Origin: Wolfiporia cocos
Lineage: Eukaryota > Basidiomycota > Agaricomycetes > Polyporales > Phaeolaceae
Assembly (NCBI GenBank): GCA_029448655.1
Contig: JACCLO010000012.1
Coordinates: 2,604,001 to 2,668,000 of the forward strand
DNA length: 64,000 bases
Reading direction: 5' to 3'
This document shows, piece after piece, positions 1-12,934 of this stretch. The notes beneath the pieces were generated by a model, which saw nothing but the letters and a program-made list of their open reading frames with translations, made no database searches and had not been told where the DNA came from. The number at the start of each line of letters is the position of its first letter. Position 1 is the stretch's first letter. Position numbers and translations under genes: made by a program.

Positions 1-1195
1 TGATACAGTTGTACTGGTTGGGAGCCGCCTACCAAAGTCATCGCATACTGTAAATCAAGGTTTGATTCGCGGTTGTAGGCAACGCCCGTTTGATTTGTCT
101 GTATGAAACCTGATGGTACTGATTGAGCGGTATCTACGGCAGGCAGAAACCACGCGTACCTCCATCTATGCTGTACAGTACCGGTCTCTCTCCCACCTGG
201 GAGGGCGAGAACATCTCGAAAAATATATCAAGGTCGCTCGCGACGTATGCCTGTGGTGTGTATTCCACTGGGCGGATCGATAATTAGTATGCTGACATCA
301 TAATCGAGATGCAATCATCACCAATCGCGATCGAATTCTTCTCTGTAGCATTTGGTGTGTACGTGAAATCGTATAGAGCGCGAAGACAATCTGGCGTGAT
401 CTGCACGTCGCAGTTCTTCAGGTCAGAGAGGATCCCCTAGTGTTGAAGTCGGTTCAGCAACGCAACGGTGAATATGCCAAATAAGTTGACCTTGATGTCT
501 CCGGTGATATTGGGGAAGCTTGCTCCGAGACCGGGCTGCCCCACGGAATGTGCGCTCGTATATTGACCCCCTACCGGTATACTCCTCTTGTCTAGGTGCA
601 CCGGGGCTCGTCTCGGCTTGACATCGAAATGCAACGTGGGCGTCACAATCTCGACGTGCCTGGATACATGTTCGGGTAAGTGGTATTTTTCATGACAGGC
701 AATATGCTCGTATCCGTCGAGGTGCTGGTATACGTAATACTCTGTGTTAAGGAGGAATTCGGCATCCTCGATCGAGATGTTCGCTTGGAGCCATTGGCCA
801 CTGGCGCTCAGCTTGAGGTCCTCTTCCGAAAGGCCGCTGTCGACGAGCCAGGAGCGTACGATGTCAATAGTGTCGCTAGATGGGCGGAATCCTTCGGCGA
901 CCTGTGCTGGACTCCAGTGCTTTCCATAATTAGGAGATTCCGGGTGCGATACATCCATTAGGAACGTCTCCAGATGCTCGATATTGGATTGAGCCAGGCC
1001 GAATCGGAACGGAAGAATGGCTTCAGGTTCTGCTCGTCTCACAAGGTTCCAGCCTGCGGGGACATGACCTCGGGACTCATGCACGACATGAGAGGAAGCC
1101 GTCGAGGCAGCTCCCGTGAACCCCTGTCCAAGCAATATCACGGCGAGGAGCTTCGCCGTGAGTGCCATAGTCGAGGGTTGGAATGAGTGCGGCAA
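1..1195 (-). CDS. Sedolisin-type tripeptidyl peptidase A, C-terminal part beyond left edge
   Basis: First exon 1195 to about 437, with further exon sequence continuing to base 1. The N-terminus has a hydrophobic signal peptide followed by a pro-kumamolisin activation domain: VHESRGHVPAGW near residue 40, then MDVSHPESPNYGKHWSPAQV, EYYVYQH and YHLPEHVSRHVEIVTPTLHF. Family members are secreted acid serine-carboxyl peptidases (MEROPS S53) that remove tripeptides from N-termini, with a Glu-Asp-Ser triad. The triad region lies mostly beyond the left edge. It is a diverged paralogue of the genes at 2230-4697 and 46723-49181, so the locus is a small sedolisin cluster. A TATATAAG-like box on the minus strand near 1218-1225 lies only about 25 bp above the ATG at 1195, so the second in-frame ATG at 1168 (MALTAKLL) is the likelier start; it also begins directly with the signal peptide. 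Confidence 0.85.
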
Positions 1196-1217
1196 ACCTC
1201 ATCTTCGAAGGCACACC

Positions 1218-1225
1218 TTATATAT
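1218..1225 (-). promoter_or_regulatory. TATA-like box of sedolisin A
   Basis: The minus strand reads AAATATATAAGG about 50 bp upstream of the ATG at 1168. Spacing fits a fungal core promoter; no experimental support. Confidence 0.45.
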
Positions 1226-2229
1226 TTCTCAATTCACCGAGCGATCGTTATAGTAAGCCCTGAACAGGCCTGCCTTGATCCAATTCGACATTTTGACAGA
1301 CTATTTGTCAGATGGCGATAGGGGTAATGAGAGAACTACCTGAGGTGGTTCGCATGGCGCAAGGTACCTGTTACATAAGCCGCATTCAGTGAGGGTGAAT
1401 AACAGTGATTTGAGAATGGTGCCTCATACGAACTTACGTTGTTCCGCGGGCTGCTCCTGGAGCGTCCCAAGCTTAAATAAAATAAGGAGTCTGGAAGGAT
1501 GGTAAGCCAATTGAAGATCGCTATTACTTCCGCTTAACCGCCAGCGCGGGACCAAAGATAGAGGCCGCATGGCAGGCTTCGCGCTGTAAACGATTCCTAC
1601 TTCGATGTAAGAACCAATCTAGCAAGGCAAAATGACTTGTCAATGATGCAATGGCGACATCTTGCATGTCGGTTGAACTTGAGCTACTTGAAACAATATG
1701 CCTGCTGACCTGGTACTTGTAGGTCTATTAGAGATCTAGTTCGACAGCCTCGTTACACTAGAATGTTGAGCAAGCAGAGCGTCTTTGAGGAAAGTAGGTC
1801 TTGGTCAGATTCCGATACCCCCATGGACAACTTGTGGAAACCCAGATGCGACATAAATAAATCACCATTCTCAGCACAAGACGAGATGAATGTAGAACAA
1901 GAGACTTTGCTCCGATAAAAATCCGTGCTTAGAAAAAGCAGATGAAGGTGAGTAACCACAAGGCTCCGTACCTAATCGCATCCTTGAACTCGGAGCTGGT
2001 GTTGATCAGTTCACACCTGTGAGTGATACCTACACTTTTCGTGCTACCGTGCATGTGCAATGTTGTGCTTGTCATGAAATCACCCAAGACTGTGCCTGAA
2101 TGGTGGCTAGAACGTGTTTTACAATCTGATCTTAGTACAAGATATCTCATGAATATTTACTCATTCTATCCCATGAGCACTTCCCCTTGAAAGCCGGTCT
2201 GGGATGCACCCCATCGTATCATGTTGATA

Positions 2230-4697
2230 TCAAGGGAGGTCTAGCCAAAGCGCAACCAGCTTCTCAAAGTTTGGTGTGCCGACACCAGTGACGGGGTCCC
2301 AACCAGGCTCAGCGTAGAAGCCCACAGTGCCACATCCAGGGTTGGTGCCGTTGGTGATATCGTTGAATGCAGCCATAAATGTAGATGTGTAGATCTGTGA
2401 CATCGATGAGCTTTCGTCTCAAGCATGAAGAAGAGCTTCTCTGTACCGTTGGGTTAACAAATCCGATCGGTCCTTTTCCAACCGCAAGACGGGCATCGTT
2501 GATCGCAGAAAAGATCGTAGCGGAAACTGGGGAGGAGCACGAAGTGCCGTAAACTAGGTAGTACTCGCCCTGAATGGCGACCACGTAGTTCGCTCTGGGA
2601 GTTTACTCATCAGTCTATCAGCAAATCGTATGTAATTGCATCACCAACCCGTTAGCGGAAATATCCGGGAACGCGCGCGAGTTTCCGGAGGTATTGTAAA
2701 CTGTAGGAGGGTATGGAGGTGGATAGTCCCTGAGGTACGTCTCAACCGCGGTCTTTTGGTAGGACGGCATGGCAAAAACGTTTGAGAAACCGCCGCCGGA
2801 GTAGATCACTTGCTCGCATGCGCTTTCTGGTTCATACACCTGTGGTTGGTATTGTCGAGTCTATCTTGTACAGCCACGTTGGGTAGAACGTACCGTATGG
2901 TTCGGGCTGACCTGAGTGGCGCCAACACTCGTTATATAAGGGCACGTGCCAGGGAAGGAGGGATTGAAGCGCGGAGCTCCTATTGCTTGCGTGCCATTGG
3001 GTTCAAGGCAGTAGTCATCGCTACCTGCAACCCCATCATCTCCTGACGAGTACAGAATCGTCATACCCATGAGACCGAGCTGAAGACACATGGCACAATC
3101 GTCAGTATCGTAGGCATCGAAGAGCTGCTGAATAGCATACTTTCGCGTATTCAGCACATTGACGCTCCTCGTAGGCGGGAGTGAGATCGGCTTCGTTATA
3201 GCTATACGATGTGGACATGACGTAGGCTGGTGTGACAGTCCCGCAGGCCTCGGGTCCTATTATGCGACACTGTCAACTAGACATCATCAATCTTCACTTT
3301 ATGAATGCAAACCTTCATATCCGCCGTAGGGGTCAGGATATATTGAGTCAAACTCAGGGTCATCTCCGCCCTCGAACGTACAGTACGACGCATCCAGTGC
3401 ATCCAAGAGATTGTTGAACGATGCTCCTGTAGATCAAATACATCAGGAACAATCCAACTAGACAAACTATCAAACTTACCCTCGACGTCGTCTCCGGCTT
3501 GATACAATTGGACCTTCTGATTTAGCCCCACCAGGGTCATTGAATATTCCAAATCAAGATTGGACTCTCCGTTATAGTCAAAGCCAGTCTGGTTGGTCTG
3601 TACGAACCCTAAAACGTGAAGTATCGTACCAACTCCATGAACGGGTGAAGTGGCAACGGACCTCCATCTATACTGTAAAGAACTGGTCTTTCGCCAACTT
3701 GACTCGGGGAAAAGTTTGAGAAGAACAAGTCCAGATCAGAAGCTACGTAGGCTTGTGGAGTATATTCGACTGTATTACATGAGGACGTGAGTATAATAGC
3801 GAAAACAATGGTAGCTTGTAATTTACCAATGGCAATAGTGTTCTTCTCCGGCGCAACAAATGTGTAGTTGAAACTATACAGCACGCGCAAGCAATCAGGC
3901 ACGATCTGCTCGTCGCAATAAGCGAGATCAGAAAGCAGAGCCTCTGCCTATCCGATGACAACGTATGTCAGTTTGTATCCACACACTCCATAGCCAACAT
4001 GGACACTCACGTCCAGCGTTCCCTTAGTCTTGAGGAAACTGGTACCGAATCCGGGTTGCCCAATAGCGTGCGCATTTGCAGCACTAGAAGAAGCCGAGCT
4101 CCTCCTTTCCAGCTTCTCGACCTGCACTGGGACCCGTCTTGGCTTGACGTCAAAGTGCAATGTCGGGGTTACGATTTCGACATGCTTCGAAACCTGTTCT
4201 GGTAGATGGTACTTCTCATGGCAAGCGATATGCTCGAGGTCTTCATCGTCACTGTGCTGGTAGACGTAATATTCAGTGCCCAGAAGACGCTCGGCCTCCT
4301 CGATGGTGACATTGGCGTGCAGCCACCCGCCACTCGTGCTCAGTCTGACCCGGTCTTCGGAAAGTCCGCTATCGACTAGCCAAGTGCGAACCGTGTCGAC
4401 CGCCTCATTCGATGGGCGGAAAGTCGCGGCAACTTTAGCCGGGCTCCAATGTTTGCCGTAATTCGGAGATTCCGGATGAGAGACATCCATCAGGAATGCT
4501 TCGATGTTGTCCAAGTTGGGCTGGGCGAGGCCGATGCGGAATGGTAGGATCATGCCAGGATCTGCGCGTCGCACGGCAGTCCATCCTGCCGGTACATTAC
4601 TGCGAGATTCGTGAACAATGGGGGCAGAGGATGACGGTGCCCTCGCAGCACCGAGGCTCAGGAAGAGTGCAGCGATGACAGCCGAGGCGAAGATCAT
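2230..4697 (-). CDS. Sedolisin-type tripeptidyl peptidase B, complete
   Basis: Secreted S53 acid peptidase. Exon 1 is 4697-4011 (signal peptide MIFASAVIAALFLSLGAARA, pro-kumamolisin propeptide, dibasic KLERR near residue 200), exon 2 is 3947-3827, and several short exons follow to a TGA at 2230-2232. Spliced translation keeps one frame and gives the family signatures: ESNLD, supplying the catalytic Glu and Asp; SSGDDGV, with the oxyanion-hole Asp; and YGTSCSSP, with the nucleophile Ser. The C-terminal AEPGWDPVTGVGTPNF fits the family's calcium-binding end. Introns are short with clean GT/AG ends. The gene is very close to 46723-49181 and more distant from the copy at 1-1195. Likely role: secreted protein breakdown at acid pH. 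No premature stop was seen. Confidence 0.88.
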
Positions 4698-4875
4698 TCT
4701 GAGGACGGCTCAGGGTGGTCCCACGGAGCGCATGCATGTTGTGTGCGTTGTTTTATGCCAAAGTGAATGTATAGCGGCATCCGGAGGTGTTTGCTGTGCG
4801 ACCGCACGAGACAATGATACGTATGTGGGACCTGAGTAAACGCTCTCGAGTCAGAGACCGCATGGAGCGCGGAGG

Positions 4876-4884
4876 ACATTTATA
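4876..4884 (-). promoter_or_regulatory. TATA-like box of sedolisin B
   Basis: The minus strand reads GTTATAAATG about 180 bp upstream of the ATG. The same box is kept in the right copy near 49359-49367. The long leader makes this only a plausible core promoter. Confidence 0.35.
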
Positions 4885-7393
4885 ACGGCGATATCAGCCA
4901 TGAATATCCCCACAGCACCGAAATACCGCCGCCTATTCCATTCTAAGGCGATCCACTCTCCTCGCAGTGTGAGCAATATGAGCTTTGAGCTGATAGAGTT
5001 AGACTGCTCAAGCTCGAAGTAGGCTGCAGAATAACGGATGGCACGCAGCACGAAAGACGTTCTTGCCTTAACGCCGACGTAGACTTCAGGTAACGTCCCT
5101 GCTCACCTGATCAGCGGCGCATGCACAGGAAGAAGACAGTCTTGTATCCTGAGCCAAATATATACTCAGTTCGCATGATATTATGATGCTGTGTGCCGGT
5201 AGCTACAGGTAGTCGCAGGCTCGGGATTCTTGTGCCTGGACCCTGACCTCCAGAGTGCGGCATCAATCCCCTTATCGTACGAACTGGACTTCGTGAGGCG
5301 GAAGGCCAAGCGAGAGCGGCAAGCTTAAGAGATCACCAAGTCATCCGAATCCCTGTCGAGGTCAAGCCAAGAGAACAACCATGGGAATGGCACGAGCCGC
5401 GAATACAGTGTCCAGGAGACCCGTATGGTGATGTCGCGGGAGTTCAGTTCCTTACAGTAGACCAATTGAGCTTGTATGGTCAATGCCATATGACAATATG
5501 ACAAAGGCTTTAACATCGTGAATGAACACGATCCGCTGATTGGCACAACACTCACCGCAAACTCTAACCCCTTGGCCGAAGGGCTCATACCGAGGCTTAT
5601 GCTGGCGTATATACAGTTCATCGACATCCGAGCTTGTAGTATTACCTGTGCTTTCGCATGACCCATACAGTAACATTCTCAGGAGGCCTAGATTCGAGCG
5701 CGATATCATCAAGGTTACTTGCGCGGCCGAGAGCGATCGAGGATGCATGGTCAAGGGGTCGTTGTCTTTGGTTCGTCTGAAAGTCCTACACAGCTAGCAA
5801 CTCAAGGAAACGGTGCGCGGGACATCATGGTGGCCATACAAGCGGTCCGCGTACAATTTAATTATGTCTAACCGATGATAGGCGCCAAGACTCGCCAATT
5901 ACGAACTTGTCCTCTACTATGTTCTTGCATTTCTACAGCATCAGCGGAAGCTGCTTTAAAGTGCTGGCTGTTCTGGTCCGGCTGCCTCGAGCATTCTAAA
6001 GCCCTCGTCTTCTCGCAATGGCTGAATGCGAGCGACTGAACTTTTCTGTTTTCCTGCCAGACGGGGGTTGAACGTTGAACGTTGAACCTCGAATACGGAG
6101 CGTCATGGTCTCGAGCCTCTGCCTAGCACGACTGGAGTCTGAAAGGCCTCGCTAGAAACTATATGAACGGGCTGCACCCAGTTCAAACTCCCATATCTAC
6201 ATAATGCCCACTCGGCTTCTCTGTCACCTAGCTGCGTGTGCCCCTGATGATTTGGCACTCCCAGGCATTTCCTGTGGGTATTGCTCATGGCGGGGTCTTA
6301 ATCCACCTGGTATGACATCCTGCCTGACTTAGGATCAAACTCCTGATCTCTGCGTTCGTATGAGCGGGTTCTGCTCTACCATCCATCAGCGTCTGCGACT
6401 TTCTGCTCGTGTCCCTCACGGACCCATACTCTCCTACGGTATGCCATACACGTAGTGTACACTATAAGTTATCAGACAGACTGGCTGTTGAGATCGTGCC
6501 CACATGCACTTAGAGACTGCGCCGCGGTGTTTTCCCAGTCAATCAGAGGTAACATACCAAACACGCATGCCAACTGTCCACAACAAGGGTACGGCTTATA
6601 GTAGGCGTGAAGGTTTCTGACGTTTCCACTAGAATTTAGCACGGGGCAGCGACAGTATGCCCTTCGCCAAAGGCCTTGCTATGACAGCACCACGACACTA
6701 ATCTTTACTTAGGGCATGTCCGCATTGTACACGAAAGCGAGGGCGCCAAGAATGCTTCCACAGGATTCATGATCTGGCGATATAGATGATGGTAATGTCC
6801 TGGCTCCCTAACAAGATAGACCTCCCGGCTCGATCAACGCTGGCTTGCGCGCGCGCTCGTGGTCAAGTTTAGCCAGCTGTTAGGCGAGGATACAGCAGTT
6901 CTCTTTTGACACACAATAGCGTGTACGTGCCACTACTGCTTAGTGAGCCTCTCGGTCGCCACTTATTCGCTTATTATAAACGTGGACACAGTAAGTTGAC
7001 GAGCTTTGACCTTGGGTCTTATCCTGGATCTTCGAGAGTTTTGCACTCTCTCGCCAAATTGGGTGCCATAGATATGACAGGGGGCGTTCCTTTGTTCGTT
7101 GAATGGTAATGATATACCTCTCACATCCACGAGTGACGCGCCCGGGATGCCAAAGGCCCGCCACAGCCACTAACTGCTGCCAATTGATAGCCGACGACAA
7201 ATCACCGCCACTCAGCGTTGGCCAACGCCTTGTTCGATCTCCGCATGAGTTGCCGCATGGCCTTCCACCTCTTGATCTTTAACCTCGACTATCTCGTTCT
7301 TCGCCTACGAAATCAACGTCTTGTCGTCTCCCCCTCCCCTGCATTGGCGACCCTCTCAACACCATTTATCTAGGCTTCCTGTCAACCTTGCCC
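4885..7393. other. Gene-poor intergenic block
   Basis: No convincing gene. Short minus-strand frames around 5325-5754 have splice-like GTAATA and GTGAGT sites, and their duplicate at 49850-50260 keeps part of a frame (MNCIYASISLGMS) but not the rest, so at most this is a decayed gene. A 7-bp ttgaacg unit is repeated near 6067-6087. Confidence 0.4.
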
Positions 7394-9243
7394 ATGCCCA
7401 GAGTGCGCAACGGCCCCTCCGGCACGTACTGGTCCTTCAAGAAGACAATGAGCAAGGCTGGAAGATTCGTCAAGGATGCTGCAAACCAAATCATTCCAAG
7501 ACCTTCGGCTGCCAAGACCTATCGTTTAGAGGGTCATAGCGCGCTATTATCAAATCAAGAGGAACTGACAGGTTCTATGGCCATTGCCACTGCCGCCGTA
7601 ACGCGGCCTAGCTTTGACAGTTCGACTAACAATGACCCGGTGGCGGATTGGGACGACGGATCTTGGATTCACTATTATACCTTTTTACGCCAGGTCACTG
7701 CATCTCTCCTCCGTGATTGAAAGTCTGCTCACACCCATTCTCTAGAGCGATGCACCCAGTGTGTTCAGGAACCCCAATGCACACGTCTTGAACATGACGC
7801 TGCAAGAGATTCAAGGGATCCACGACGTCCCAGGCAATCCGGCGTGTCCGAACTATGATGAGAAAGAGACATTCCTATCGAGTACTTCCCTTGACTCTGA
7901 CGTTGACGAGACGACTCGTGAATATGAATTGCTTTCTCAAACGACTGCAACGCAAACAGAAGACAAAACGACATCGGTGCCTGCTACACCTCCAGATATC
8001 GCGGCCGCTGAATCAGCACTGTTGGACGAGTTGGATGGACGCATTGCTATAGATGTGGCCTCACCTTCAGCATCTGGGGATCATTCTAAAGAAGGCGCAG
8101 AACATTCCTTCGTTTCTGTGCTCTCTGCTGATTGTGGCCACAACGTCGATCACGAGGAAGATACCGAGGCACAAGTCGTCAACACCGTGGATATATTCGG
8201 TCTGGACTTGAAGTCGTCTTCTCAGGCTACTGGATCTGGCGAAGTCACTGCCAGCGAGACTGACAACCGCCTGAGTGCCCTGTCTGATAGGTCGAATGTG
8301 AATCGAAGGCTGGGCCACAAGGGAAAGAGGAAGGCTCGCGGTACGGGAGCTCACTCAACCGTAAGAGCTCCTTGTTGCCAAATTATTGGTCATTCTCGTT
8401 GACGATATTTAGGATCAGTTAATTCCTAATGAATTGGATGCCATCCTGCCCACACGCGTCAATAATGCGGCAGCTGTGACTCGCGCAAGACGCAAGAGTG
8501 CTTGTTTTGCATCTCAGTACGCAAGTGAGGACGAGAATGTGAGCCGACCACCCACAACTGACTACTCAGTACTGAAAATTTCGTAGGATACAGAAATTTT
8601 TGAACCAGACCATCAGCGTCAAGCATCGGCGAGTATCGTGAGTACGGATGACGCGGATTCACTGCAACCCGTCCTTGACGAAGTGAGTGTATATCAGCAT
8701 TTATGATGCATATCGGATCAAACATTATCAGGGAAGACCAAGCCGAACTCGGACAAAGCGCAAGTCGAAGGTGAACGACGCCGAGTGGGTACCCAACAGA
8801 GTGCGCACAAAAAGAGGATCTCTCGAGGATGCTAGCGACGATTCAGACGAAGAGAGAGCCCGCCCCAAGCGCAAACGGGTCAAGCGAGAGGCGGACGATG
8901 AGGTCCGTGTATGCATCCCCCAGCAGCGATGTTGCTGACAATATCACAGTCCAAGAACTCGAAGAAGCGATACGACTGCCCTTACGGATGTAGCCGCACG
9001 TTTGTAGGCGATAAGGAATTCGGTCGGCACGTCAAAGCTCATGAATATCAGTACATATGCCCTTCGTGCAAACATAACCTGTCTCGCGATGATTCATTCC
9101 AGAGGCACTTGCGTAACTTCTCGCGCTGCAAATCCTTTGTGAAAGAAGCGCTGGGAGCAGAAGAAGATGGCGAAGGCAACCTCAGTAACTCTGTGCTGGC
9201 AGTGTACCGACGACGTATCAAGCCGAAGCCACGTATAGCTTAA
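7394..9243 (+). CDS. C2H2 zinc-finger protein, six exons
   Basis: Exons inferred from GT-AG sites and from the frame: 7394-7693, 7746-8360, 8413-8538, 8587-8682, 8732-8902 and 8950-9243. The start is the ATG giving MPRVRNGPSGTYW. The N-terminal half is acidic and Ser/Thr-rich without a known domain. The middle is strongly basic (RTRTKRKSK, KRKRVKREADDE; probable nuclear localisation). The last exon carries two C2H2-type fingers: YDCPYGCSRTF...RHVKAHE, then YICPSCKHNLS...RHLRNFSRC, where the last ligand is Cys. Overall this suggests a DNA-binding transcription regulator; the target is unknown. The right-copy duplicate at 53306-55200 is a pseudogene, so this is presumably the working copy. All five introns are 46-52 bp. 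Confidence 0.8.
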
Positions 9244-10295
9244 GCATAGCATCCTGTACATGATCAGTACTGTATGAGTGGAACCCAAAATCCTTATTTA
9301 TCACTCGCTCTATCTTGCATCTTCTACCAATGCTCGGATATATCTTTCGTATCGAGTTAACAGACGTCTCCACTGATGTTTATCTCTTCACTGATGTTAA
9401 TTTAATACCATTGTCAATACTTTGTTTCGAGCTTCGCCAGCCAGGCAAGGGTAAATTAGATCATAAATATCACCATCCGATCTGCATGAGGAGCACATGA
9501 GCGAGACACGCCTCCAGAGAAGCTGTGCAGCACCGCGCAGATATACAAGATAGGTGCTCTCTTGGCTGATCATCTTCGCTAAAAAGCAAACATCTCATTT
9601 GCTGAACAGTGAGATCGTTCTCAGTATAGGCGTGGAAGAATAATAGCTCTTCAGCGATCGATCGATGCTATTGACGTAGTAACATGACAAATAGGCTTCA
9701 ACTAAGAAACTGCAAAAGTCAGTGGTGTCGAGTCGGCTGTACTCCCACGCGTTGTTCCACAGCTGTAGTAGAACTGTAGATGTGCAGTTTACCCTTGTGT
9801 TCCATTGTCCGATATGTTCCTAAATCCCGAAATTATGACCTTCATATATACTAAGATTTCTAGTTCGAACTCTGCTCTGTTGAAAACCCATCGAGCGGTA
9901 GCAGTAAGCGTGAGCAATATCCATCGACTTAGCAGCCACTACTCTGGGATAATGACACCTCTGGTAGCGATCAATACCATGTGCCTGAACTTCCATCCCG
10001 GTGGACATATCATCACATACAGCAGCTATACTATATAGCAGCACGCTTACAGCTATCTTTATGATAATGGCTGTAACGCGTACCGGAGGATGTAGATTAT
10101 AATGCCTCAGGCGCTCGTCCGGCTCCGGTCACTCTGAGTCTATGTATTCATCAATACTTGCGGCATGAGCACGGGCGTCCGAGACAACTTGTATGTTCTG
10201 TATTATCTTAGAGCGCCGCCGCCGTTGTTTATGCAAACAGCTGTGATTCGGTTACACTTAGAGTTTAGAATTGCTATACATATTTAAGAGAACAT
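9244..10295. other. Intergenic, no gene seen
   Basis: Sequence downstream of the zinc-finger gene, conserved in the right copy at 55201-55628 and 56359-57090. Only short frames without shared coding pattern. Confidence 0.5.
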
Positions 10296-10300
10296 AGCAC

Positions 10301-10985
10301 TGTCAGACCGAGCCCAGACACTAGAGGACTGAGTGGGATGTTACTTGATTAAAACCAAGCTGGGGATCAGACTTGGTGGGTTTCTACTATATATACATGA
10401 GTTTGTGTGTGTCCCTATGTGTCTCGCTTGCCTGTAATGGTTTAGCGGTGTCTGGATAGTGAACTAGAGATAATAGACTTCGTTAGACCTTTGTCAAGGG
10501 TTTCTGTGAATTGTAACATGTGTGATATGACTAGGGATCTGTGATGGGTGTTAAACATGTGTATCTACTGATCCCTGAATTGTGATTGAGTTAGAGTTAT
10601 ATGGCTGCTTCCTGGAATGTATAGGTGGTTCTGATATTCTCAGGAATGCTTCTGTGAAGTATAAACTAATGAAAGAAGCGAACTTAGTTCTTGTGTGGCT
10701 TTTGACTAAATATATCTCTGGAAGATCAGGAACTTGTTAAACCTTATGTTTAAATGTCGCCTTGTGGTAGCCTTGTGGTACTGGGATTATAAGAATGTTT
10801 CCTAGGGCTTCTGAGATGCTGTGATATTGGTGTGGAATTTATTGGTTCGTCTTCTTGGGGCTTCTGTGATAATGGGATTTATTGGTGTTATTGCTTTTAT
10901 GGGTTTTATTGGAGGGTTTAGATGGAACTGGATTGTCTTTGGATTGAACCGTCTTTGGTTTTGAATTGTTCTTGGAATCCTGACA
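10301..10985 (+). mobile_element. Solo LTR, family LTR-1
   Basis: A 685-bp block starting TGTCAGACC and ending CCTGACA, flanked by perfect 5-bp TSDs AGCAC (10296-10300 and 10986-10990). The right copy lacks it at the same place (57091 region). The same family sits in opposite orientation at 55629-56358. TG...CA ends plus a 5-bp TSD mark an LTR-retrotransposon long terminal repeat left by LTR-LTR recombination. Confidence 0.88.
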
Positions 10986-11061
10986 AGCACAAGACATACT
11001 CTGGACATCGGGATAGATCTTACATTCAGAGTGGCTGGCATGAGCGCTTCCATTGTTACCA

Positions 11062-11708
11062 TATACGTATACTAAGGACCATGCTTAGCACTTAGCACTA
11101 AGGCAGGCCTGGAATTGGCTGCTGTGGAGATGAAGTACAACACATCGACTCAAGAAGCCAGAATAGGGAAATATGACTTCAAATGCAGTTCAAATCCTTC
11201 TATCACATCAATGCCATTCATATTAGTGTCTGGGTCAAACCTCCTAGTTGGATATCCATGGTCTGTGATGGCAAAGTGAAAGAGGAGAAAGAAGACCGGT
11301 GTCGGTATCATGGAAACACGGACATGTCAAAGTAGAGGCATTGATTGATAGCAAACGGGAACTGGAAATGGCGTCGAATGCTGTCGGAACAGGAGACGTA
11401 AGTATATATTCTGTTTGAGTTAGTACTGCCAATAATACTACAAATACCATCACAGAGGGCCTGAGAATTGATCTGTCTATACCTGACCAGATATGTGCCT
11501 TTTTATATGGCAGTCTTTACAAGTGTGTGCAGACCATATCTGAGTGCTCGCATTTTGCTATTAGAATACATACATCGGCCTGGAAGAGTCACTGAGGTTT
11601 TGACAACAGATGAGATCAAAGGGGGGGGGGGGGTTACCATTGTTTCGTGGAATGCTCTCATAGACACCCAATTTTTTCCCTTCAATGAAAGTGCCAATTC
11701 AAGATACA
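11062..11708 (-). pseudogene. Decayed coding segment, unknown product
   Basis: The minus strand around 11110-11290 encodes a segment resembling FDPDTNMNGIDVIEGF that is shared with 57180-57500 but contains in-frame stops here. A 13-base run of G near 11624 and small indels break the frame. No family recognised; a relic shared by both duplicate arms. Confidence 0.4.
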
Positions 11709-12405
11709 ATGGTGACACATGCTACAACCTCAAGCCTACACCAGGGGAAGGGGGTCGCACAAAGGTGCCTTCCTGATCCGGGAGTCTCAAGGCGTAAATG
11801 GCCAAGACAAGTCTGGGGTTCACCCAAGACTGTCGGCCCATTATATGACTCTACCTATTTGTACATGTTTATGCTGTGCAGCTGGTAAGGGCATCGGTGC
11901 TGGTCTGTCTAAGCTACCTGGCTGGTAATGGCATTGGAGCATGGGCTATGTGAGATGTCCATGGCAACGTAGTGGGTCATGCCCAGATCGGAGTGGGTTA
12001 CCAATCTGTCAGGGTGCAATCAGTGGTTCTCGTCAATTGGGGGTTCTGCCAGTAATGGCATGACGTAGTGTCCTTCGATCAGGGTTCTAGCGTGATCGGG
12101 GCACGTGTTGGTAGTGGTGGGGTTAGTGGCCCGTGATTGGGGTTCTGCTAGTGGTCGGGGACTGGCCAGTAATGGCATTGGGTGACGTATGGCAATTGAG
12201 GGTGATTGGCTGCAATCAGTGATGTCATGTCTATAGCCCGTGGTTGGTGGTTCTTGTAGACTAGGGCATGTTGTAGGTTTAGAGCCTCTGTAGGCTGTGA
12301 TTCGTAATGTACATAGTCTGTGCTGGTAATGGTGGATAGTCTGTGGCCAGTAGTGACCATGTGGCCAGTAATGGCAGTGGTTCATGGAGACGGGAGGCTT
12401 TGGAG

Positions 12406-12877
12406 TGACCCAAATACTCTGGGGTCATCCCTCAATACATAACGCCCTACTAACGAGTCGCTCCCTAAGACGTAGTCGATGGTGGAAAGACCCAAAGGCT
12501 GTAACGTCGAAGGTAACACGCGCAGACTAGCAGTGTGGTGCACGCAGCAGAGATGGAGTATAAGTGCCCTAAGGCAGATGCCAAATTGATGAGTCTGAGG
12601 AGAACGCCTCAGACTCTCAAGGTTATATACATGGCAGTAGCGCTGTAGTCCTAAGTAACTACCCTTGCCCTAAAGCGACGTGGCCTGTGCGCACGCGCCT
12701 AACGGTCAGGATCTCGAACGCTTATGTACACTACCATGTGACTGGGGGTTAGCCGCGCGCTAACTAGTATGGGGGTGGTGACGTTGTAAGACGTCACCTG
12801 ATGGTGTATCCAGGAAGTCGAGGGTTCGACTCCCGGTGTAAGAGGATGGTGAGGCGTCACCAGGAAAAGTTGTGACA
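12406..12877 (+). mobile_element. Solo LTR, family LTR-4, nested in LTR-2
   Basis: A 472-bp block, TGACCCAAAT to AGTTGTGACA, with a 5-bp TSD TGGAG (12401-12405 and 12878-12882) inside the outer LTR-2. Near its right end lies a tRNA T-arm-like stretch, GGGTTCGACTCCCGG at about 12824-12838. Only one copy in the window. Confidence 0.72.
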
Positions 12878-12934
12878 TGGAGATGATAGGTCAGGTGGAC
12901 ATATCTGGTAGTCCTAGCCATGAGTCTTGGGTAG

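Noticed and set aside
5325..5754. Minus-strand gene with splice-like sites
   Set aside because: The duplicate at 49850-50260 does not preserve the same frames, and no family is recognisable.
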